This document shows positions 1-8,800 of a stretch of DNA of 64,000 nucleotides, in pieces. The translations under genes and the position numbers were made by a program. The notes under the pieces are model-generated. The model was not told where the DNA came from and did not search any database. It saw only the letters and a list, made by a program, of their open reading frames with translations. The DNA lies in contig OX419761.1 of assembly GCA_948567375.1 (NCBI GenBank), positions 32,862,501 through 32,926,500 on the forward strand, given 5' to 3'. The first letter of the stretch is position 1. Each line of letters begins with the position of its first letter. The DNA is from Lunularia cruciata (taxonomy: Eukaryota > Streptophyta > Marchantiopsida > Lunulariales > Lunulariaceae).

Positions 1-2297
1 TCCACTAGAGGGTAATCTATCTAACTCCTTATCTCCCGACCCACTCTTCTCTAATATCTCCACTGGTAACTCCGAAGACATTTGCACTCCTACTTCATCG
101 ACTTTGGGTTTGGCTCTAATGTCTTTCCGAAGTCTATCTATCTCCAATTTCACTAAGTCTAGTCTATTCGCGATAATATCTTCTACCTCTAGTATTTTCC
201 TATCTACATGAGTCTTGAGACTAATCACAACACATTCAAATCAGTGTCCTTTGCCTGTCTCCTCCTCATCTCCTGCACCAACAACTTCAACTCGTGTAGC
301 CTCGTCTCTTCAATCCAAATGTTGGCCTCTGTACTTAGCATCACATTCATTCTGAGGACAATCTCCTTCAATGGCTCCAATCTCATCTTCCTTTCCCCGT
401 TCTCGATCTGCAAGCCAATCCTCTCTGTACATTGCCAATTCCGCTTCGAACTTGGCTTTCACCGTTTCTTTCTCCTTCTCCTTTTGCTCAATCTTCTCCT
501 CCTAATTACAAAGTAACTCTTGTAACCTCTCCTCTTCTCTACATCTTACTACCAACTCCCTTTGCCAGAGTTGCTTCTTCTCTTCCACACTCTCCATCAC
601 TCTATCAAGCTCTTGTTCCTTTGTTGCTACCCTTGCCATAGCATGGATAAGTTCTAATCTTGAATGAGCAAATTGTTGCTTCAAGATTTCATACTTTGCT
701 ACTTGTCTTTCCCTTGCTATGTCACTCTTCTTAACAAGTTCCTCTCTATACATCACTTCTCTCTTCAAGTCTTCAATTACTTGACCGCGCACTACTGCCT
801 TCCCTCTCAGTACTTCCCTTTCGTCCTCACCTTGGGTTATAATCTTCTTCAACTCCGAGTTCTCTTCTTCTAATCTTGCTAACACCTGCAAAATAGTCTT
901 TACCTCTGGACATGTTGACTGCATCTCTTCTTCCTGTGCTCCAACTTCACCAACAATGGACACAGGATCTCCCGTAGGTACTCCACTCCATTGCTTACAA
1001 CTACTTCCTCTTGCGTAGCAATCTCCTTCCTTACTTCTTGTTCACCCGATACTCGCCTTCTCCCTCTACAGTCTTCGTATCGGAATCGACGCCTCACTTC
1101 CCGAGCTAGTGTTTGCTTCTTCCGTCGCCTTCCTCAGACCTGCTTCACACTTTGCCTTGCATCTTGAACAAACTCCCCTCTAGATTGCAGACTTCTTCTC
1201 CTCGGGCTCAAGTACCTCATCTTCCAACTTCATATTATCTTCTAGCTCGAGCTCCACCCAAACTTCCTCTTCTTCTTCCACAATAGTTGGTACCGACATC
1301 ATTTCTCCACCTTCATCATTGTCGCTACTCATATCTCCACTTTGCAGCATCAGCTCCGGTTCTTCCTCACGTTACGAGTCTTTGGACTTGCACTCGGCTT
1401 CGCCTTCCGAGTCTTTGTCTTCTGACGCGATCACCACCATGCCTCTCCTCGGGTTTCCTCTCCTGGTCTTCCGAGGTCTTGTCTTGTCTTCGGCTTCTCC
1501 TTGCCGACTTCGCTTCTTTGACTTCGGAGTACTTGCTTCTATCTCTATGCTCTTACCCGTCTTTGCGTAGTACTCATCTGTGCTCCGGATTTGAGGAATG
1601 TGCTGTTGTTCCTCCACATTGACTTCTCTTCTCAAGTTGGGATGGAAGTGAGACACCATTTGATTTTGCTCCGCCGAGTTGAGCAAATTCAACCCGAGGT
1701 AGAAGTGTGCTGCAAACGGCATGATGTAGTGTGGAGGCAACTTATCCCGCAAATTCCACACCATTTGTCTTGTTCTTCCATGGAGGCACCTCGCCCAGTT
1801 GATCGTTCTCTTGCAAATAGCTTATGGAAGAACACCGCTTGGTGTTTCATCACATAAGTCATTCTCTCCAGCTTCAGGATTGCCATGAGAGCACTCACGA
1901 TCCCTCTCTTCACTGGATCCTTGTAACTCTCAACCTTATACCCATTCTTTGTTCTCTTCGAAGAGAAAGCATCTCTCACTTCTTGAGTCTCTTCTGCTAC
2001 TTCTCCCTTACCCAAGAATGTGGCACCCTGCTCCGCGCCTACTTCTCTCTTGAGCACTAATTTCCAATCCAACTCTGTCCAGCAAGCCGGATTTCCTCTC
2101 TTCCCCTCTTCCTTGGAGCCATCAAGACACTTGCTCTTGACAATCTCAATCATGAACCCTGGAAAACTGACATTCTAGTTCCATGCCAAGAACATAATCC
2201 AAAGTCGGCTCAAGACTTTGATTCTTGCAATCACGTCTAGTCTCCAAATTGCATGATTCCTCACTACGAATTTGGAATTCTTCTTTCCTCCTCCCAT
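1..2297 (-). pseudogene. Element W: broken coiled-coil protein gene of unknown family
   Basis: Minus-strand reading begins at an ATG at 2297 and runs left to the window edge, so the gene is incomplete. It is interrupted by a TAG near 2176, a frame change near 1770-1690 and a stop at 502-504. The frames together give a basic N-terminal part, a middle segment containing HYIMPFAAHFYLGLNLLN, a Lys/Arg-rich patch with KSKKRSRQ that looks like a nuclear localisation signal, a Ser/Glu-rich acidic stretch, and then a long Glu/Lys/Arg-rich part (963-502 and onward) with the heptad look of a coiled coil. I do not recognise a domain. Because it follows an LTR-like start at 2845 it is probably the Gag-like or accessory ORF of an LTR element. 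A captured host gene is the alternative. The plus-strand ORFs here are shadows. Confidence 0.45.
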
Positions 2298-2845
2298 CTC
2301 TCCTGCTTTCTCGATGTCTCTCGGCTTCACTCTCTCGACTTCTCCCTTACACACTAGCGTGTCTTCAACTCTATTTCACTTCCCACAATCACCTACTAGA
2401 TGACTTCTCAACGGCGAAGGAAAATTGCTCGACATTGCTTCGTCGTGAGCCTAATTTTTATAGAGTCGTGCTTTCTTTGTCTCTCTTCAATTCAAGTTTC
2501 TTCTAAGAAATCACACCTCTTGCATGCGCCTGTCACTGTCAATTGTACTTCATGCGTATGGGCCGCCGGTTTTGAACAGTCCCTTCTTGAAGTTCTTGCC
2601 CCGACGAAAGGTTGTTAGATTGTCTTTGCCTCAAGTTGAGCTCCTCCTAATATGAAGACTCTTTACTTTGGGTTGTATGCTGATAGGGCATTTTCGAGTA
2701 CTTTGCCTTATAACCCAAAGTCACTTTACTTTGGGTTTCATCCCGAATACTCTTTTCTTTGCCTTCTTTGGCCATACAGGTGCAATCCGACTTCTCTATA
2801 CACTTCTTCTTCTCTATTTTGAAAAAAAAAATTGTGGGCACCACA
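2298..2845 (-). mobile_element. Element W: 5' LTR and leader (minus strand)
   Basis: Read on the minus strand, the block starts at 2845 with TGTGGTGCCCACAATTTT, a normal LTR start. It is very like the first bases of solo LTR S1 at 36799. X-family sequence starts directly at 2846. The block contains a good TATA box and leads into the broken ORF at 2297. Three copies of a CTTTACTTTGGGTT-like motif lie at about 2660-2740. The inner LTR boundary is not clear and I see no convincing primer-binding site, so the split between LTR and leader is open. The other end of W lies outside the window. Confidence 0.5.
2455..2462 (-). promoter_or_regulatory. TATA box of element W
   Basis: TATAAAAA on the minus strand, inside the putative LTR and about 160 bases upstream of the ATG at 2297. 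A start site would be expected near 2425-2430. Confidence 0.45.
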
Positions 2846-3422
2846 TGGTGCCCTAGCAAATTGGTCCACCATCACTTGTTGTCCTAGTGATTGTGCCACT
2901 GTTATCTAAACACTTGTAGCTTTGGCTAGGAGAGGCAATTTGATCCCATTCTTGGTAGCTTAGGACTTAGATACAAACTTCTCTTATGTCAAATGCCAAA
3001 TGGTGGTAGAGTCAGTTTTGTGTTGTTTTATGAGATTGAGGGTTTTTATTTAAGATTTCTTGTGATTGGACCTCCTTTATTCTCTGCTTCTTGTTTGTGC
3101 ACCACTTTTGTGTGAGGTGCCTTGACTTTTGAGCGTTGGTGCTTTGGTGTGCTCTCAGTAGTGAGGCTAGAGTGATGACTAGTCAGACCATATTTGTTTC
3201 TCTCCGGTGAGGCAAGAAGTGATGATCTACAGACCGTGAGAGTGTGTGTTGTGATGGTAAGTTATAGGTTGCCCTTCCCCCTAGTGTAGTTATCTCAGTT
3301 AGAGTTACATTAGTGGGTGGTGCTTAGTTGGTGTTGGCACTTGGTGGGGTACTTGCAGTTGCAGTTTGTGGTTCCAATTTGCTGTTGCAATTTGCGGTTG
3401 CGGTTGCGGTTACTTTGTCACA
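2846..3422 (+). mobile_element. X1: 5' untranslated leader of X-family element
   Basis: This block matches leaders of the other X copies (54150-54745 plus; 25451-26060 and 42721-43320 minus). X1 lacks its 5' LTR here because W adjoins at 2845. The last part holds short TTGCGG hexamer repeats (about 3388-3414) also seen in X4. There is no coding signal apart from a shadow ORF at 3328-3522. Confidence 0.7.
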
Positions 3423-3593
3423 ATGGAGTTCTTTAGGGATTCTAGAGGAGATAGCCTTGCAATATGCAGTGGGTTTACTTGGAGTGGTACTTGGTATTAG
3501 CCTATATCTCAGGTCCCAATGAGGGAGGAGATTGACTCTGAGTTGGAGTTTGATACAAGAGCTGATTTAGTTGAGAGTGCACTTGGTGTGTCC
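3423..3593 (+). pseudogene. X1: gag N-terminus, cut by element A
   Basis: The ATG at 3423 matches the gag start of X4 at 54746. The reading gives the same N-terminal region as X4 and X3, ending in a conserved segment ESALGVS. At 3593 element A is inserted, and the rest of gag continues at 11397. The frame already carries stops, such as a TAG near 3500, so this copy was dead before or soon after A arrived. Confidence 0.65.
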
Positions 3594-4271
3594 TGTAACA
3601 CCCATTTGTGCATGTGTGTGGTATTGTGATATTTAGCTTGGTATTACAAGTACTTAAGAGATATTATTTATATAGAGATAAAGGATGGTTCTATATTAGT
3701 CATGGTTAGCTAAAGTTAGTCATAGCTAAGATAGATGGGACCTTACTTTAGAGGAAGTAGAAAAGATGAGCACCACTATTTTGGATTTTAGTGTGTTGAC
3801 TTGGTATTATTCCTAGGTGTTTGGCTTTGGGGAAAGAGTTGAGAACTCTTGGGCCCGCAGCCTTTTTGTTTTGGATTCTTCTTTAGTCCAAGGATAGCCC
3901 ATGTGAAGGAATCCTTGCTTTAGTGGTTGGGTCAAGATAAGGGGAATATGCCCATGTGAATGGATATTCCTTTCTACTTTTTGACTTTACTTGACTTTTA
4001 GTCTAGTAACTTGAGTTACTACGGTAATTAGTAACTTTGGTACGTAACTATTTCACAAGTATATAAACAAGGAGTGAGGAGGTACTCATCATCTTTTCAT
4101 TTGCAACTATCTCTCTCTCATTGAGTTCTCTAGTGAGCAATGTCTTGAGTCTTGGAGTGTTAGCCTTGGAGGAGTATGATGGAGTTGGGGTTCCTTGCCT
4201 TCTTAGTCCATGGTGCGCTACCATAATAGCCATCAGAGGTTCATCCTGAGTGAGAGACAGGCCGGCTCACA
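3594..4271 (+). repeat. Element A 5' LTR
   Basis: It starts TGTAACACCC and ends GGCTCACA, 678 bp, and is matched base for base as far as I can see by 10719-11396. It contains a TATA box at 4060 and an upstream AT-rich segment. A 61-codon minus-strand ORF at 4048-4233 recurs in every LTR copy but is just a property of the repeat. Confidence 0.95.
4060..4067 (+). promoter_or_regulatory. TATA box in element A 5' LTR
   Basis: TATATAAA, about 210 bases before the LTR end. A transcription start near 4090 would leave roughly 180 bases of R and U5, a normal layout for plant LTR promoters. Confidence 0.6.
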
Positions 4272-4275
4272 TTTT

Positions 4276-4292
4276 TGGTTCCGTTGCCGGGA
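4276..4292 (+). other. Element A primer-binding site (tRNA-Glu type)
   Basis: TGGTTCCGTTGCCGGGA begins four bases after the LTR end. From memory of plant tRNA sequences, it is complementary to the 3' end of tRNA-Glu including CCA over all 17 bases. It fits tRNA-Asp less well, with differences at positions 4, 5 and 17. Confidence 0.75.
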
Positions 4293-4312
4293 CCTCTCTA
4301 GAAGGCAAGATA

Positions 4313-4483
4313 ATGTTCCGCGTCCAATTCTACATTAGGCAGAAGGAGGCTATGAGAGCTCACTTGGAGAGAACATTAGGAGAGGAGAGGGCTGAACTTA
4401 TGTTAGAGAACCAAGATCCATTTGTATACCCTGTAGTTCATTATGATGTCTTTGAGGTGATTTTGTACATCTTGTACACATGA
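4313..4483 (+). CDS. Element A leader ORF a (56 aa, unknown)
   Basis: This first small ATG ORF after the primer-binding site encodes a charged peptide that ends in a hydrophobic stretch with ILYILYT. Its C-terminal half, DPFVYPVVHYD, resembles EPFVFPRVDYS of the ORF at 5608-5772, and both end in YILY, so the two look like diverged duplicates. Element B has the same ORF at 46228-46398 with one change at the C-terminus. I know no family for it. It may be a translated small protein, a regulatory upstream ORF, or a remnant of a longer spliced frame. The frame is also open upstream to about 4250 without an ATG. Confidence 0.4.
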   Translation: MFRVQFYIRQKEAMRAHLERTLGEERAELMLENQDPFVYPVVHYDVFEVILYILYT

Positions 4484-5131
4484 GAGGAATTGGAGAGATT
4501 GTGTGAGGTGGATTGCAGATTTTGGGGATTAAGGTGATTTTGGGCAAAATCTCAAGTTTGAGATCTGGACTTGAGATTTCTACACATGATAGCTTGGGTT
4601 ATCTTTCAGTTAGCACACTTGAAATTATTGAGAGAGCTTCTATGCGCACTGGGCTAGAATTTTTGAAAGTTGATAGGGTAAAGTGCTCCCGCAACTGCAT
4701 GCTCTCTGGAACATTGTACAGAGTCTGCCATTTCTTCAATTTTCAGTGAATTGTCCTGAAAATTTCCAGGAAAATTCAGTGCATTGTATCCTACCTGGTG
4801 CCACAAAAATTAGAGAGAGATCATTTTTGCGCAGTGCGTTATGAGTTTTTGAAGTGAGGGGGGTGGTTTTTAGACCAAATCTGAAATATGGGTGCTGAAT
4901 AGAAAGGTGTCTAGGCCAAATGGCTCGATGAAAAGATCTAAAATTTTGCAGGGAGGGACACCCTAGAGTTGTGATCAAGTGTGGAAAATTTCAGAGGATT
5001 GTGACATATTAGTTGGGAGATTTGAGTGACATTGTGAGGAAGGGTCAATTCTGCAGAGTGGAGATCTCATGCATGAGAAGTTTGAGATCAACAAAAAGCA
5101 TGTTTGAGTGTTTAGATTCATCTTTGGGAAC
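4484..5131 (+). other. Element A leader between small ORFs
   Basis: Non-coding as far as I can tell. One open stretch (4513-4749) lacks an ATG start and gains an early stop in element B, so I do not call it a gene. The block is nearly identical in B (46399-47046) apart from scattered substitutions. It may hold packaging or splice signals, but none is recognisable by eye. Confidence 0.5.
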
Positions 5132-5605
5132 ATGGAGGGTCATCAAGAGTGGAAATTGAGATTATGCAAGGTTCCCCAAGGGTTTGAGGTGATTGTAGGG
5201 GTGGATTTGAGGAAAAGAGAGTTTACAATAGAATTTGAAGAGAGTGTTGAGAGGATCCAAAAACCTACACCACTTGGAGGAAAGAGTGAGTCTAAGTGCT
5301 TTCTATGTGGAGAGAAGGGACATAAGGCAAGTTCATGTCCATTAACCTTTGAGAGCAAGAGATTGAGTGAAAGGAGAGGCTTACTTGACTTGGGTTTGCA
5401 TGTTGGACCTTCTTCACCAAGATTGGGAGGGAGAAGATCTAAGACCAAGGAGTTGTGTGAGGTTTGTGGAGTTGAAGGACTTCCAAAAGGACATGAGTGT
5501 AGTGGAGTAAAAGCACTTTTGGAAACTTTGGTGAAGGATCTTGGAGAGAGTCTTAGTACAGCTACAGAAATACTACCACCTTCATCAGCTAGTTCTCAAG
5601 ATTAG
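5132..5605 (+). CDS. Element A zinc-knuckle accessory ORF (157 aa)
   Basis: An ORF separate from gag-pol and upstream of it. The ATG at 5132 is chosen because an in-frame TGA lies at 5105-5107 and the codon at 5108 is only GTG. The centre has a classic CCHC knuckle, CFLCGEKGHKASSC, followed by a second Cys/His cluster, CEVCGVEGLPKGHEC, with non-standard spacing. The rest is basic (RRGLLD, GGRRSKTKE) with a Ser-rich tail. This points to nucleic-acid binding, for example a nucleocapsid-like or RNA chaperone role, in addition to the knuckle inside the main Gag. The B copy at 47047-47520 differs by one residue (Ser to Arg). No named family is recognised. Confidence 0.65.
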   Translation: MEGHQEWKLRLCKVPQGFEVIVGVDLRKREFTIEFEESVERIQKPTPLGGKSESKCFLCGEKGHKASSCPLTFESKRLSERRGLLDLGLHVGPSSPRLGGRRSKTKELCEVCGVEGLPKGHECSGVKALLETLVKDLGESLSTATEILPPSSASSQD

Positions 5606-5607
5606 TG

Positions 5608-5772
5608 ATGGAGATAATCTTTCAACTTATGGATAAACTATCCATGAGAGTTAGATTAATATGCACTCTAGGATTTGATGTTGCTATAGAAATCTTGGAG
5701 CAACCTGAACCTTTTGTGTTCCCTAGAGTGGATTATTCTCAGATGGTGTTAGTCATGTATATACTCTATTAG
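5608..5772 (+). CDS. Element A leader ORF b (54 aa, unknown)
   Basis: The ATG lies two bases after the stop of the zinc-knuckle ORF, a spacing that would suit termination-reinitiation. The peptide contains EPFVFPRVDYS and ends in MYILY. It resembles leader ORF a in length, in the PFV.P..-.Y core and in the hydrophobic C-terminus. Its conservation in B (47523-47687) is expected from the youth of both copies and is not by itself proof of selection. Function unknown. Confidence 0.4.
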   Translation: MEIIFQLMDKLSMRVRLICTLGFDVAIEILEQPEPFVFPRVDYSQMVLVMYILY

Positions 5773-5843
5773 TAATAGAATGAGAGAAAAGAAAAGAGAA
5801 AAAAAAAAATTTTAAGAGAAAAGAAAGATAGTGAGGGGTTAAG

Positions 5844-8800
5844 ATGGGGAAACTTCCGGTTTTCTTTGGCAAGGATGGAGAAGATGTGGAGGCCTTTGTG
5901 AGAGACTTCAAGAGAGCTTGCATAGGAAACAATGAGAGGAGGAAGAATGAGTGGGCCTCATTATTACCAGATTTCTTTGAGGATGCAGCACTTACATGGT
6001 ATGAGTCAGAATACCAAAAGAGAGAGAGGAGAGAGGGGGAAGAGGAGTCTTGGGAGACTTTGACTTCAGCACTCATTGAGAACTTTCTTCCTGATGAGAG
6101 TTATGAGAGATTGATGAGTGAGGTTACATTTCTCAAGCAAGGAGATGGAGAGAAAGTGAGGGTCTATGTGGAAAGAGTGGAAAAGTTGGAGTCCAGATTT
6201 CGCATAGTGTTGAGGAAGGGTGGGGATGATGTGGAGACTACAATGATTGGCATAGGGGCCATGCTCACCAAGAATTTTGTGGGAGGATTGAGACCACAAA
6301 TTAGAAGCAAGGTGAGATATGAGAAACCTTCTTCCAAGGTTGAAGCTATCAAGATCGCAATTCGTATGGAGGAGAGTTTGGAAGGGGATGAGAGTGATTT
6401 GGTGGTGAAGGAGGTTGTGCATCCTCCTCAAGGCTACAAGTATGGTGGAACTTCTGATACTTTGGTGACAAGGGTTGCACCACAAGTAGTAGTTGCTCCA
6501 GTTCTTGCACCTCCACCAAAAGATCCACTCCAAACCATCACAGAACAACTTGCGGATCTCAAGATCAATGTGGTGCAACTATGGGAGAAGAGAGAGGTGG
6601 ATCAGAATGTAGGGAGAGGACCTAGGAGTTATGGAAACTATCCATATAGAGGAGGCCAACCAGCCAACAATTTCAATGATAGAAATTGTTTTGGTTGTGG
6701 AGGAAGAGGCCATATCCAAAGGAATTGCCCAAATTCCACTTACCATGGAGGAAGGGGTTATGAGGGAGCCAATAGAGGGAAAGAGGGAGGTAGTGAAACC
6801 CAAGTGGCTCCTAATCCCAACAAAGGTAAGGGGATAGCATCCATAGATGTGGTTGAGAGCAAGTATGAGAAGGGAGAGTGCTCAAACTCCAAGGGTCTTA
6901 ATTTGGAGCTTTTGGCGCAAGAGAAGAAGAGAGCTCGTTTTGCAGAGGATGTTCACTCTTCTCAAGGATTTACTTCAAGCAAGGATACTCCTATGTCTAC
7001 TAGGAGCACTCGCACCTCAACACCATCAACAACAAAGACTCCAAGGAAGAAGTTGGGGATGGAGGACTTCTTGATCTCAAAGCAACAATGGAACTACAAT
7101 GTGTTGGAGGATGTTGGTAGTCACAAGGCTAACATCACAGTGGGCCAATTAATTGCTTTGAACCCTACCTTGAGAAAGGAGCTTAGAGGTGGTTTGAGTT
7201 CTACAAGGAGCAAAAAGAAGAAGAAGGCAAAAGTTCCAGTATCAATGGGGGTGGTGGATGCCAAGCCAGCACCATGGGAGGCTTGTGAATATGCCTCCAA
7301 GATTGATGTGAGAGTGAATGGTCACAACATCAAGGATGCATTGGTTGATGGAGGATCAGCAGTGAATGCCATGTCAGAAAGGTTGATGAAGAAGTTGGGT
7401 ATGATACCCTCAAGACCTTCAACATTTGTGGTGAGCATGGCAAACAAGCAACAAGTTCGACCAGTAGGGGTGATGGATAAGGTGGTAGTTTCAGTTATGG
7501 GAGTTCAAAATCTCATGACTTTCCAAGTCTTGAAGGATTCAAGCTATGACTTACTTCTTGGGAGGCCATGGTTGAGAGCAGCACGCACAACTGATCGATG
7601 GCACAAAGGGTACTTGAGGATTGGGCCATCAAACCATAGAGTCACTGTTCCTGTGACTAACACCACCAACACTTCACATTCAGATACCCCATCTTCTAAT
7701 TATTGGGAATCAGATTCTAAAGAAGGAGCTTCAGGTGTGGACACAAGCATGGAAGAGGAGACTTCCACGGAGGAGGATGAATCTGAATCTGATTCAGATG
7801 TGTATCCCTTGTGTGCTATGGATTTTGCACCTAAGCCAGAGGTTTTGAAGGACCCAGATAAATCACCATTGACACTTGAGGAGGTAGAGAGAAGGTTATC
7901 TACCCTCAAGTATGGCCCAAATGTTACCAAGGAGGAGAAGGTGAGATTTGAGGAGATTTTCCGCAAGTTCATCCATGTGTTTGCTTTTAGTTACAAGGAT
8001 TTGAAGGAAGTCACCTTGGAGGAGCACAAGATAGAGGTGGAGTCACATGCAAGACCAATCCGCCAAAAGCAACGTCGCATTAGCCCACCAATATCTTTGG
8101 TTGTGAAGGAGGAGATTGATAAGCTCAAGGAGGCTGGATTTATCTTTGAGGTGGAGAATTCAGAATGGGTGTCTCCAATTGTCATTGTGAAGAAAAAGAA
8201 TGGCAAGCTTCGGGTATGTGTGGATTACAAGAAGCTTAATGCTGTTACCAAGAAGGACTACTACCCATTGCCATTCATTGATGAGATCTTGGAGGAGGTT
8301 GCAGGTCATGAGAGGTACAGTTTTGGAGATGGTTATAGTGGATATAACCAAATCAAGATTGCACCAGAGCATCAACAACTCACCACATTCACCACACCTT
8401 GGGGAACTTACGCTTTCAAGGTCATGCCTTTTGGGCTTTGCAATGCTCCAGCCACATTCCAACGGTTCATGAACAAGGTATTTGAACCTTTCATTGGGAA
8501 ATTTGTGAGAGATTTCATTGATGACTTTTGTGTCTATGGGAGCAAGGAGGAGCACTTTGAGCACCTAATCAAAGTCTTGCAACGCTTGGATGAGGCAAAT
8601 GCATCACTCAACCCAGAGAAGTGCATTTTTGGATGTGAAGAAGGTCTACTTTTGGGGCACATCATCTCCAAGGATGGGATAGCAGTTGATCCTGAGAAGG
8701 TGAGGAAAATCTCAGACCTTCCATTCCCTTCAAGCTTGACAAAGTTACGCCAATTCTTGGGAATGGTTGGGTACTATAGGAGGTTCATCTTCTCATTTTC

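Noticed and set aside
1287-1622. Plus-strand ORFs in 200-2620
   Set aside because: They are Ser/Leu-rich frames antisense to the charged coiled-coil reading on the minus strand, a typical reverse-complement shadow of Glu/Lys-rich codons.
2836-2853. Perfect palindrome GGGCACCACATGGTGCCC at the W/X1 junction
   Set aside because: It is explained by chance joining of the W LTR terminus to X leader sequence that already contains TGGTGCCC in other copies, and is not a functional site.
4048-4233. 61-codon minus-strand ORF present in all four A/B LTRs
   Set aside because: It recurs only because the LTR recurs; the predicted peptide has no recognisable feature and crosses the promoter and R region.
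4513-4749. 78-codon open stretch in the element A leader
   Set aside because: It has no ATG start, and the B copy ends one codon earlier by a changed base. No protein feature is visible.
6066-6578. 170-codon minus-strand ORF (also at 47978-48490)
   Set aside because: It lies entirely antisense to the intact gag-pol of A and B, and its residues show no family resemblance. It is a shadow of a conserved coding region.
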